Position numbers and translations under genes: made by a program. DNA of 8,620 nucleotides from an uncultured Rhodobacter sp. GTDB taxonomy: Bacteria > Pseudomonadota > Alphaproteobacteria > Rhodobacterales > Rhodobacteraceae. Position 1 is the first letter of the stretch. The number at the start of each line of letters is the position of its first letter. Shown here piece after piece: positions 1 to 5,289 of this stretch. The notes under the pieces are model-generated. The model had not been told where the DNA came from. It was given only the letters and a program-made list of their open reading frames with translations, and did no database searches. The stretch covers positions 1-8,620 of the forward strand of contig CALGTJ010000168.1 in NCBI GenBank assembly GCA_937901435.1. Direction: 5' to 3'.

Positions 1-120
1 CTTGGGTTCCTCGGGATCACGAATGTAGAGATCATCCGCGCCGATCAAATGGCCCTCGACGCAGAGGCCGCCATCGAAAAGGCCCATACCGGCGTCGACA
101 GCCTGTCACTCGCCGCTTGA
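1..120 (+). CDS. azoR: FMN-dependent NADH-azoreductase, C-terminal end (partial)
   Basis: Only the last 39 codons are present, in frame from base 1 to a TGA at 118-120; the 5' part lies outside the window. The peptide begins LGFLGITNVEIIRADQMA and ends with an Ala-rich helix. This resembles the end of AzoR/AcpD flavodoxin-fold azoreductases, where an F-[IL]-G-[IL]-T-[DN] strand is followed by an acidic segment and a terminal helix (E. coli has FLGFIGITDVNFVFAEG). The family are cytosolic homodimeric FMN enzymes that reduce quinones and azo compounds with NADH. The gene converges on the methyltransferase gene and stops 7 bases before the shared hairpin. The assignment rests on about 35 residues, so the family is likely but nothing can be said about substrate or catalytic residues. 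Confidence 0.72.
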   Translation, partial: LGFLGITNVEIIRADQMALDAEAAIEKAHTGVDSLSLAA

Positions 121-126
121 AAAAAC

Positions 127-170
127 GCGCAAAGAGATTGGGACCACCAGCGTTCCCGATCTCTTTGTGC
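127..170 (-). terminator. Intrinsic terminator between convergent azoR and methyltransferase genes
   Basis: Bases 127-143 pair with 154-170 around a 10-base loop (ccaccagcgt). In the plus-strand RNA this is a 17-bp stem with two G-U wobbles. Read on the minus strand, the stem (two mismatches) is followed after one base by six T residues (complement of the A run at 120-125), the classic Rho-independent layout for the methyltransferase gene, whose stop codon abuts the stem. On the plus strand there is no T run after the stem, so for azoR it would act as a weak terminator or a 3'-end protecting hairpin. Confidence 0.72.
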
Positions 171-941
171 TCAGACCAAATCCGACCACCCAGTCCGATT
201 CGGATGCACGGAAAGCGTGTCAAACCCAAAGCGCGGCACCCGTTTCAAGCGCGTTTCTGGGTGGTTCGCCCCGATGTAAGACTGGATGCTCGCAAGATAT
301 CGCGCGTGATAGGACAGCGAACACAAGAACAGCTTTCCACAGCAATACGCCAGCGGCACAAAGGCGTGACTGCCCATCAAATACATCCGGGCCATGGCCT
401 CGGCCACGCCCGGCCAATCCGGATTGAGGTAGTCATCCACGGCGATCAGTCCGTTAGGGGCCGTCACTGACATCGCAAATTCGACGTCGCTGACCGTGTG
501 CACCACATCATGACACCCATCGACACTAAAGAACGAGACCTTGCCATGACGCGCGATTAAGGCATCCGCATCGGCGCGTCCCAATGCCAGCGAATCCGCC
601 TGCACGATTGTCACCGCCGAAACTCCGGGACCAAACCGTTCAAGGTTGCTCTTGAAAGCCGCCAGATCCCCTGTTCCGGATTGATCAAGGTTGAATTCCT
701 GCAAATCAAAGACGTCAATCGCTGCGGCAGGGTTTTCGGGCGAGGCGCCAAACGTCTTGGCCAGTCCAATAAAGAACTTATCTTGGAAAATACCGATCTC
801 GGCCACCGGACCCGCGCCAATCTCTTTGTAAATCGGCCAGATCACCTGCCAGACTTGCGGCAGGCACCACCCCTTGACCTCGTGGATCTCACCCGCAAGA
901 TAAGCGTTTACAAGACTGCGGGTGTCGTCGAGAGGGTCCAT
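171..941 (-). CDS. Class I SAM-dependent methyltransferase (Methyltransf_24-like)
   Basis: Encodes a 256-residue soluble protein with a class I methyltransferase Rossmann core. Motif I is AEIGIFQDKFF (about 48-58), where SAM would bind. An acidic post-I strand, AIDVFDLQ, is at about 74-81. FFSVDGCHD (137-145) and the late strand NGLIAVDDY (163-171) are the DGxH and DDY signatures of the Methyltransf_24 group. That group includes O-methyltransferases and sugar or cell-surface-modifying enzymes; the substrate cannot be read from sequence. There is no signal peptide or membrane segment. I chose the ATG at 939-941 because AAGGA lies 7 bases upstream. A GTG at 975-977 would add 12 Lys/Asp-rich residues and has no better ribosome binding site. 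The gene is divergent from ffh and ends at the 127-170 hairpin, so it is probably monocistronic. Confidence 0.82.
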   Translation of the reverse strand: MDPLDDTRSLVNAYLAGEIHEVKGWCLPQVWQVIWPIYKEIGAGPVAEIGIFQDKFFIGLAKTFGASPENPAAAIDVFDLQEFNLDQSGTGDLAAFKSNLERFGPGVSAVTIVQADSLALGRADADALIARHGKVSFFSVDGCHDVVHTVSDVEFAMSVTAPNGLIAVDDYLNPDWPGVAEAMARMYLMGSHAFVPLAYCCGKLFLCSLSYHARYLASIQSYIGANHPETRLKRVPRFGFDTLSVHPNRTGWSDLV

Positions 942-1091
942 AGCCTTTTCCTTGTCCTTGTCCAAACGGCGGATCACCTGACCCTAGGCAAAACGCGACA
1001 GGATAACAAGGGCGCAACCCCGCTCCAGCGCCTTGACTCGCCCAGTAACCATCGCTAAGGACACAGCCATTCCGGGAGCATACAGTCTTCC

Positions 1092-1114
1092 GGTCCCCGC
1101 ATGATGCGGGGATC
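1092..1114. other. 9-bp hairpin in the ffh upstream region
   Basis: GGTCCCCGC (1092-1100) pairs with GCGGGGATC (1106-1114) around the 5-base loop ATGAT, with a single G-U pair on the plus strand. No T run follows on the plus strand, so it is not a standard terminator. It may be a leader structure of ffh, an operator-like dyad, or part of a small RNA. The structure is clear but its function is unknown. Confidence 0.4.
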
Positions 1115-1133
1115 GCCCTCCACCAGCGTGTTA

Positions 1134-1147
1134 CGCCCGTGGGGGCG
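1134..1147 (+). terminator. Short GC hairpin with interrupted T tract (weak terminator or leader hairpin)
   Basis: CGCCC (1134-1138) pairs with GGGCG (1143-1147) around GTGG, followed by GTTTGCGTTTGG. The stem is only 5 bp and the T run is broken, so termination would be weak. Its position 55 bases before the ffh start makes a leader structure equally possible. Confidence 0.22.
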
Positions 1148-1202
1148 GTTTGCGTTTGGTCAATCCGTTCTTAGATAGGACGGAAAATGGAAGGAAACCG
1201 CG

Positions 1203-2726
1203 ATGCTCGAGAACCTCTCTGAACGCCTCTCAGGTGTCTTCGACCGTCTGACCAAACAGGGTGCCCTGTCAGAGGATGACGTCAAAACCGCCCTGCGCGA
1301 AGTACGCGTCGCCCTGCTAGAGGCCGACGTCTCGCTGGCCGTGGCGCGCGATTTCGTCAAGGCGGTGCAGGACAAGGCCACGGGCCAATCAGTCACCAAA
1401 TCCGTGACGCCGGGTCAACAAGTGGTCAAGATCGTCCATGACGAGTTGGTCCATGTCCTGGCAGGCGACAACGCCAACCCCGGCGAGCTGAAAATCGACA
1501 ACGCCCCGGCGCCGATCCTGATGGTCGGCCTGCAAGGCTCTGGTAAAACCACCACCACCGCCAAACTCGCCAAACGCCTGACCGAAACCCGCGGCAAACG
1601 CGTTCTGATGGCCTCGCTCGACACCAACCGCCCCGCCGCGATGGAACAACTTGCCATCCTTGGCAAGCAGATCGGCGTCGACACGCTGCCCATCGTCAAA
1701 GGCGAAACCGCCCAGCAGATCGCCCGCCGCGCCAAGCAACAAGCGACCTTTGGCGGCTATGACGTCTACATGCTCGACACCGCAGGCCGCCTGCACATCG
1801 ACGCCGAACTGATCGCCCAAGCCGCTGAAGTGCGCGACATCACAAGCCCACGTGAAACCCTGCTGGTGGTCGATGGCCTGACCGGGCAGGACGCCGTGAA
1901 CGTTGCTGAAAACTTTGACCGTGACATCGGCGTCACCGGCGTCGTGCTGACCCGGATGGACGGCGACGGTCGCGGTGGCGCGGCCCTGTCCATGCGCGCC
2001 GTCACCGGCAAGCCGATCAAATTCGTCGGTCTTGGCGAAAAGATGGACGCGCTCGAAGAATTCCACCCAGAACGCGTCGCGGGCCGCATCCTTGGCATGG
2101 GCGATATCGTCAGCCTCGTGGAAAAAGCCCAGCAAACCATAGAGGCCGAACAGGCCGAGCGTATGATGAAGCGGTTTCAGAAAGGTCAGTTCAACATGAA
2201 CGACCTCAAGATGCAGCTTGAACAGATGATGAAAATGGGCGGCATGGAAGGCATCATGGGCATGATGCCCGGCATGGGAAAGATGAAGGGCCAGATGGAC
2301 GAGGCCGGCATGGACGACAAGATGCTGCGCCGCCAGATCGCCCTGATCCAATCGATGACCAAACTGGAACGTGCCAATCCGCAACTGCTGCAAGCCAGCC
2401 GCAAGAAACGTATCGCCAAAGGCGCGGGCCTCGAAGTCTCTGAACTCAACCGCCTTCTCAAGATGCAGCGCCAGATGGGCGACATGATGAAAAAGATGGG
2501 CAAAATGGGCAAAGGCGGCATGCTCAAACAAGCCATGAAGGGCATGATGGGCGGCGGCAAAGGCGGCATGCCCGACATGAACGATCCCGCCGCCATGGAA
2601 CAGGCCGCCAAAGCTCTGGGCAGCAAAATGCCCGGTGGTATGAGCGGAATGCCAGGCGGCTTCCCCGGAATGCCGGGCGGATCCGCCCTCCCTCCCGGTC
2701 TCTCGGGCTTTGGGAAAAAGAAATAA
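1203..2726 (+). CDS. ffh: Signal recognition particle protein Ffh
   Basis: Encodes a 507-residue SRP54-type GTPase that, with 4.5S RNA, binds hydrophobic signal sequences on ribosomes and docks with FtsY at the membrane. The helical N domain (about 1-95) contains the ALLEADVSL motif. The G domain carries the P-loop GLQGSGKTT (109-117), DTNRPAA (140-146), DTAGR (192-196), TRMD (250-253) and GLGEKMDALEEF (277-288). The methionine-rich M domain (about 303-450) holds the signal-binding groove. The RNA-binding helix-turn-helix has SRKKRIAKGAG (399-409), with Ala where most Ffh proteins have Ser in GSG. A Gly/Met/Pro-rich tail ends in GKKK. It is longer than the E. coli protein (about 453) mainly through this tail. 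The ATG at 1203 has a good GGAAGGAAA ribosome binding site. The gene leads the plus-strand run. Confidence 0.98.
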   Translation: MLENLSERLSGVFDRLTKQGALSEDDVKTALREVRVALLEADVSLAVARDFVKAVQDKATGQSVTKSVTPGQQVVKIVHDELVHVLAGDNANPGELKIDNAPAPILMVGLQGSGKTTTTAKLAKRLTETRGKRVLMASLDTNRPAAMEQLAILGKQIGVDTLPIVKGETAQQIARRAKQQATFGGYDVYMLDTAGRLHIDAELIAQAAEVRDITSPRETLLVVDGLTGQDAVNVAENFDRDIGVTGVVLTRMDGDGRGGAALSMRAVTGKPIKFVGLGEKMDALEEFHPERVAGRILGMGDIVSLVEKAQQTIEAEQAERMMKRFQKGQFNMNDLKMQLEQMMKMGGMEGIMGMMPGMGKMKGQMDEAGMDDKMLRRQIALIQSMTKLERANPQLLQASRKKRIAKGAGLEVSELNRLLKMQRQMGDMMKKMGKMGKGGMLKQAMKGMMGGGKGGMPDMNDPAAMEQAAKALGSKMPGGMSGMPGGFPGMPGGSALPPGLSGFGKKK

Positions 2727-2734
2727 GCGTATGG

Positions 2735-2756
2735 CTTCATCTTGGCAAAAATACTC
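2735..2756. promoter_or_regulatory. AT-rich intergenic motif, GAGTATTTTTGCCAAGATGA on the minus strand
   Basis: Eight bases after the ffh stop lies a 22-base stretch that reads GAGTATTTTTGCCAAGATGA plus AG on the minus strand. It stands out as an A/T-rich island next to GC-rich coding sequence. I associate similar GAGTATTTTTG-type strings with gene boundaries in Rhodobacterales genomes, but only from memory. It is not palindromic and its role is unknown. Confidence 0.35.
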
Positions 2757-2790
2757 ATGGCGCACCGCCCGCCTCGCACCGTCGCTTGCC

Positions 2791-2802
2791 GTGACGCGTC
2801 AC
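2791..2802. promoter_or_regulatory. Perfect 12-bp palindrome GTGACGCGTCAC, possible operator
   Basis: GTGACGCGTCAC equals its own reverse complement and lies in the ffh-GNAT gap, 54 bases before the first GNAT start. Such a dyad upstream of an operon could bind a dimeric regulator. About two perfect 12-bp palindromes are expected by chance in a window of this size, so the location is the main argument. Confidence 0.3.
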
Positions 2803-2825
2803 CTCTGTGCTGGCGTGCATAAAGC

Positions 2826-2839
2826 CGCGCGGCAGCGCG
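2826..2839 (+). terminator. Short GC hairpin downstream of ffh (weak terminator candidate)
   Basis: CGCGC (2826-2830) pairs with GCGCG (2835-2839) around GGCA, followed by TCCGTTTGG. The stem is short and the T run minimal. It lies only 17 bases before the first GNAT start, so it could also affect initiation there, which lacks a recognisable ribosome binding site. Confidence 0.25.
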
Positions 2840-2855
2840 TCCGTTTGGTCACCCC

Positions 2856-3392
2856 ATGACCGGCGCGATCACCATCAGCGTTCCGACGCTTACAACCGAA
2901 CGTCTGACCCTGCGCGCGCCGATTGCGTCTGATCTTGTGGCCTATACTGCCTTTTGCACCTCGCCCCGCTCCATCGGGGTCGGTGGCCCCTATAGCGAAA
3001 CCGACGCGTTCTCTCGCCTGTGTAGCCTTGTCGGCCATTGGCAGATCCGTGGCTATGGCCGCTGGATGCTGGCGGATCGCCGCACGGACGAGCCGCTCGG
3101 CGTGGTCGGTCTTATGTTTCCGGTCGGCTGGCCCGAACCGGAAATCGCCTGGAGCCTGTTTGAGACTGCCGAAGGCCGCGGTCTGGCCAAAGAGGCCGCA
3201 ATCGCCGCACGCCGCTATGCCTATGACACCCTCGGCTGGAACACCGTCATCAGCTGCGTCATGCCCGACAACACCCGCTCTACCGCGCTGGCCAAGCGTA
3301 TGGGGGCCACGTTCGACTATATCCATCCCCATCCCTCATTTGGCGATCTGCACGTCTGGCGGCACCCGTCACCCAAAGAGCTTGCAACATGA
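2856..3392 (+). CDS. GNAT family N-acetyltransferase, RimJ/RimL type (copy 1 of 3)
   Basis: Encodes a 178-residue GNAT protein of the RimJ/RimL (Acetyltransf_3) type, which moves acetyl from acetyl-CoA to an amine, often a protein N-terminus. It opens with TLTTERLTLRAP (11-22), the usual first strand of this group. The acetyl-CoA-binding motif A is EIAWSL (96-101) followed by the pyrophosphate loop EGRGLAKEA (106-114). Motif B is DTLGWNTVISCVMPDNTRSTALAKR (split here only for length), at about 124-148. No signal peptide or membrane segment is visible. It starts at an ATG with no clear Shine-Dalgarno sequence, and an in-frame TAA at 2820 excludes a much earlier start. Its stop overlaps the next start (ATGA at 3389). 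The substrate is unknown; the setting beside ribosomal genes makes a ribosomal protein conceivable, as inference only. Confidence 0.9.
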   Translation: MTGAITISVPTLTTERLTLRAPIASDLVAYTAFCTSPRSIGVGGPYSETDAFSRLCSLVGHWQIRGYGRWMLADRRTDEPLGVVGLMFPVGWPEPEIAWSLFETAEGRGLAKEAAIAARRYAYDTLGWNTVISCVMPDNTRSTALAKRMGATFDYIHPHPSFGDLHVWRHPSPKELAT

Positions 3393-3928
3393 CCCCGCGC
3401 CTGATCGACACAACCGTGCTGGAAACAGACCGCCTGATCCTGCGCGCGCCGGATATGCCCGATTTCGCGGCCTGGGCCGATTTCTCGGCCTCAAAACGGG
3501 CTGAATTTGTCGGCGGTCCCTATTCCCGCGGCAAGGCCTGGCGCGCCTTTGGGCATATGGTTGGCCATTGGCCGCTGCGTGGGTTTGGCCTGTTTGTCAT
3601 CACCCTGAAGGGCAGCGATCAGGCCATCGGTGCAGCAGGCCCGTGGTATCCAATGGACTGGCCGGAAAAGGAAATCGGCTGGACGCTCTGGTCGCCAGAG
3701 TACGAGGGCAAGGGCTATGCCCATGAGGCCGCCCTCGCCACGCGCACCCATGCCTATACCACCCTCGGCTGGACACAGGCGGTCAGTTACATCGACGAAC
3801 CCAACGTCCGCTCTATCGCTCTGGCCGAACGCTTGGGCGCAAAGCGCGATGACACGGCCGACACCATCAGCGTTGAGGGGGATGTCAAAGTCCTCGTCTA
3901 TCGCCACCCGGCTGCAAAGGACCTCTGA
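3389..3928 (+). CDS. GNAT family N-acetyltransferase, RimJ/RimL type (copy 2 of 3)
   Basis: Encodes a 179-residue paralogue of the flanking GNAT proteins. Shared features in order: LETDRLILRAP (11-21), EFVGGPYS (39-46), GHWPLRGFG (59-67), strand EIGWTLW (95-101), the CoA loop EYEGKGYAHEA (104-114) and TTLGW...EPNVRSIALAERLGA (124-151). GKGYAHEA matches the Gly-x-Gly-x-Ala pyrophosphate-binding pattern. The start overlaps the previous stop (ATGA), and AAAGAG within the end of copy 1 sits 8 bases upstream as ribosome binding site, so translation is probably coupled. The stop overlaps the third copy (TGATG, 3926-3930). The protein ends YRHPAAKDL, as in copy 3. Specificity is not predictable. Confidence 0.9.
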   Translation: MTPRLIDTTVLETDRLILRAPDMPDFAAWADFSASKRAEFVGGPYSRGKAWRAFGHMVGHWPLRGFGLFVITLKGSDQAIGAAGPWYPMDWPEKEIGWTLWSPEYEGKGYAHEAALATRTHAYTTLGWTQAVSYIDEPNVRSIALAERLGAKRDDTADTISVEGDVKVLVYRHPAAKDL

Positions 3929-4443
3929 TGCACATCCCCACCCTCACAACCGAACGCCTGACCCTGCGCGCACCATCCGAGGCAGATTTCGCGCCGCTGG
4001 TCGCGTTCTACGCCTCTGATCGCTCGCAATTCGTTGGTGGCCCGATGAGTGACGAACTGACATGGCGCGCGCTGGCGGGCGAATTGGGTCACTGGGCGCT
4101 AAAGGGCTTTGGCCGTTGGGCCGTCGAGATCACCGAAACCGGGCAATTCATCGGCATCATCGGCCTCTGGCACCCCTTTGGCTTTCCAGAGCCCGAGCTT
4201 GGCTGGGATCTGATGGAGGGGTTCACTGGCAAAGGCTATGCGACCGAAGCCGCCACAGCAGCGCGCGCCCATGCCTATGAGACGCTGGGCATGACCACGC
4301 TGATCAGCCTTGTGAAACCCGCCAACACGGCCTCTGCCAAGGTCGCCACGCGTCTGGGCTGTGTCCATGACGGCGATTTCACCCATGTGCGCCATGGATT
4401 TATGAACATCTACCGCCACCCGGCCCAAAAGGATCTGACATGA
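3928..4443 (+). CDS. GNAT family N-acetyltransferase, RimJ/RimL type (copy 3 of 3)
   Basis: Encodes a 171-residue GNAT protein, the shortest of the three because it lacks about seven N-terminal residues before TLTTERLTLRAP (5-16). Other landmarks are QFVGGPMS (34-41), GHWALKGFGRW (54-64), strand ELGWDLM (90-96), the CoA-binding loop GKGYATEA (101-108) and ANTASAKVATRLG (132-144). It ends [10 protein letters not shown]. The TTERLTLRAP region is closer to copy 1 than to copy 2, also at DNA level. The ATG overlaps the previous stop, with AAGGA six bases upstream inside copy 2. The TGA overlaps the chorismate mutase ATG (4440). It is likely a cytosolic acetyltransferase of unknown substrate. Confidence 0.9.
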   Translation: MHIPTLTTERLTLRAPSEADFAPLVAFYASDRSQFVGGPMSDELTWRALAGELGHWALKGFGRWAVEITETGQFIGIIGLWHPFGFPEPELGWDLMEGFTGKGYATEAATAARAHAYETLGMTTLISLVKPANTASAKVATRLGCVHDGDFTHVRHGFMNIYRHPAQKDLT

Positions 4444-4736
4444 CCAACGCCGCGACCCGTGCCGCTGAAATCCTTGCCGATCACCGTGCCAGCATCGACC
4501 GGCTGGACGCGATCCTTGTCTATACGCTGGGTGAGCGGTTCAAACATACGCAGGCCGTGGGCCGCCTCAAGGCAGAGCACGACCTGCCCCCCAGCGACCC
4601 GGCCCGCGAGGCCAACCAGATCGAGCGGCTTGAAAAGCTGGCAAGCGACAGCGACCTCGATCCGGAATTTGCCAAGAAATTCCTGAACTTCATCATTCAG
4701 GAAGTCATCCGTCACCACAAACAACACCAATCCTGA
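4440..4736 (+). CDS. Chorismate mutase, AroQ class (type II)
   Basis: Encodes a 98-residue all-helical chorismate mutase converting chorismate to prephenate, the branch point to Phe and Tyr. Residues that align with the E. coli P-protein mutase active site are R16, R33, K44, R56 and E57, in the patterns [22 protein letters not shown] and DPAREANQ. The C-terminal helix has IIQEVIRHH; the position of E. coli Q88 appears to be His93. It is monofunctional, with no prephenate dehydratase or dehydrogenase domain and no signal peptide, so cytosolic. The ATG overlaps the GNAT stop, with AAGGA 6 bases upstream. Fused or secreted forms can be excluded; isochorismate pyruvate lyase (PchB-like) is a less likely alternative because the neighbours show no salicylate or siderophore genes. 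Confidence 0.9.
   Translation: MTNAATRAAEILADHRASIDRLDAILVYTLGERFKHTQAVGRLKAEHDLPPSDPAREANQIERLEKLASDSDLDPEFAKKFLNFIIQEVIRHHKQHQS
4680..4703. promoter_or_regulatory. Perfect 8-bp inverted repeat in the 3' end of the chorismate mutase gene
   Basis: TTCCTGAA (4680-4687) and TTCAGGAA (4696-4703) are exact reverse complements around an 8-base spacer. The repeat lies 80 bases upstream of rpsP, inside coding sequence, where it could be a protein binding site or an mRNA hairpin controlling rpsP. It may also be a coincidence of codons for FLNFIIQE. Confidence 0.3.
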
Positions 4737-4783
4737 GGGCGCGCGTTGCGGCCCCGATCTACACACTCAAAGGAGACTACCCC

Positions 4784-5170
4784 ATGGCTATGAAAATCAG
4801 ACTCGCCCGCGGCGGTTCGAAAAAGCGCCCTCACTATGCAATCGTTGCCTCTGACAGCCGCATGCCCCGCGATGGCCGCTTTCTGGAAAAGCTGGGCACC
4901 TACAACCCGCTTCTTGCCAAAGACAGTGAAGAGCGCGTCAAGATGGACGTCGAGCGCGTGCAATACTGGCTGAGCCATGGCGCACAGCCAACCGACCGCG
5001 TGACCCGTATGCTTGAGGCCGCTGGCGTTCTGGAAAAGAAGGTCCGCAACAACCCGACCAAAGGCACGCCCGGCAAGAAAGCCGTCGATCTGGCTGCGTC
5101 CAAAGCCGCCAAAGCCGCCGCCGCTGTCGAAGCTGCGAACGCCCCTGCCGAAGAAGCCTCTGCAGAGTAA
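4784..5170 (+). CDS. rpsP: Small ribosomal subunit protein bS16
   Basis: Encodes a 128-residue S16, which binds 16S rRNA early in 30S assembly. The conserved core spans about 1-85: [16 protein letters not shown], then [22 protein letters not shown] (in two parts of one block, 21-42), [16 protein letters not shown] and RMLEAAG. The E. coli protein is about 82 residues. The extra C-terminal 40-odd residues are a low-complexity Lys/Ala then Ala/Glu tail, usual in alphaproteobacteria. The ATG at 4784 has a strong AAAGGAG site 8 bases upstream, the best in the window and fitting a highly expressed gene. A second ATG two codons on is less well spaced. A 47-bp gap separates it from the chorismate mutase gene, and a hairpin-bearing gap separates it from rimM. 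Confidence 0.98.
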   Translation: MAMKIRLARGGSKKRPHYAIVASDSRMPRDGRFLEKLGTYNPLLAKDSEERVKMDVERVQYWLSHGAQPTDRVTRMLEAAGVLEKKVRNNPTKGTPGKKAVDLAASKAAKAAAAVEAANAPAEEASAE

Positions 5171-5194
5171 TCTTTTGCTTTTGTCGCGAAATAT

Positions 5195-5229
5195 GGTGCG
5201 TGGCCGGGTCAATTTCCTGGCCGCGCCCC
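5195..5229 (+). promoter_or_regulatory. Strong hairpin between rpsP and rimM
   Basis: GCGTGGCCGGG (5198-5208) pairs with CCTGGCCGCGC (5216-5226) around a 7-base loop (TCAATTT). This is 11 bp with two G-U wobbles, plus two further G-C pairs beyond one mismatch (5195-5196 with 5228-5229). No T run follows, so it is not a full intrinsic terminator. By position it could protect the 3' end of rpsP mRNA, be a processing site, or attenuate rimM. In E. coli the same junction separates very high S16 from low RimM and TrmD expression. Confidence 0.5.
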
Positions 5230-5289
5230 GCCCCTAATCGTCCCATGGCTCATGTCACCTGATCGGACGATATTCCCTTTTTCACAAGC

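Larger units (their letters stand above)
942..1202. other. Divergent intergenic region between methyltransferase gene and ffh
   Basis: This 261-bp region must hold the promoters of both flanking genes. It contains two short hairpins (listed separately) and no tRNA-like or SRP-RNA-like sequence. I looked for the conserved GGAAG...AGCAG core of 4.5S RNA on both strands and did not find it. A TTGACT at 1033-1038 has no good -10 partner at 16-18 bases. TAGATA at 1172-1177, 16 bases after TTGCGT (1150-1155), is a weak candidate promoter for ffh. The ffh ribosome binding site is GGAAGGAAA, ending about 5 bases before its ATG. Confidence 0.5.
2856..4443 (+). repeat. Tandem triplication of a GNAT gene
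   Basis: Three head-to-tail coding copies of about 530 bases share protein blocks in the same order: TER/TDRLxLRAP, VGGPxS, GHWxxxGxG, a W-P/F-P turn, a GKG/GRG loop and a C-terminal [YW]RHPxxK[DE]L. At DNA level the start of copies 1 and 3 is almost identical over about 30 bases (around 2889-2919 and 3942-3972). This points to duplication within the lineage, or gene conversion, rather than three unrelated acquisitions. Confidence 0.75.

Noticed and set aside
975..977. GTG start for the methyltransferase (268 residues)
   Set aside because: The internal ATG at 939-941 has AAGGA at ideal spacing, and the extra 12 residues are a charged stretch unlike the domain start.
681..1058. 125-codon plus-strand reading frame
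   Set aside because: Mostly antisense to the methyltransferase gene, no motif, no ribosome binding site.
942..1202. SRP (4.5S) RNA gene next to ffh
   Set aside because: I looked for the conserved GGAAG / AGCAG internal-loop core on both strands and it is absent.
1389..2765. 458-codon His-rich minus-strand reading frame
   Set aside because: It is the complement of ffh; the His richness comes from ATG (Met) codons of the M domain read as CAT. ffh has clear domains and a good ribosome binding site, and this frame has none.
2799..3332. Minus-strand reading frames across the GNAT genes (also 3491-3907, 4099-4428)
   Set aside because: Typical GC-rich shadows of the plus-strand GNAT genes, without domains or start signals.
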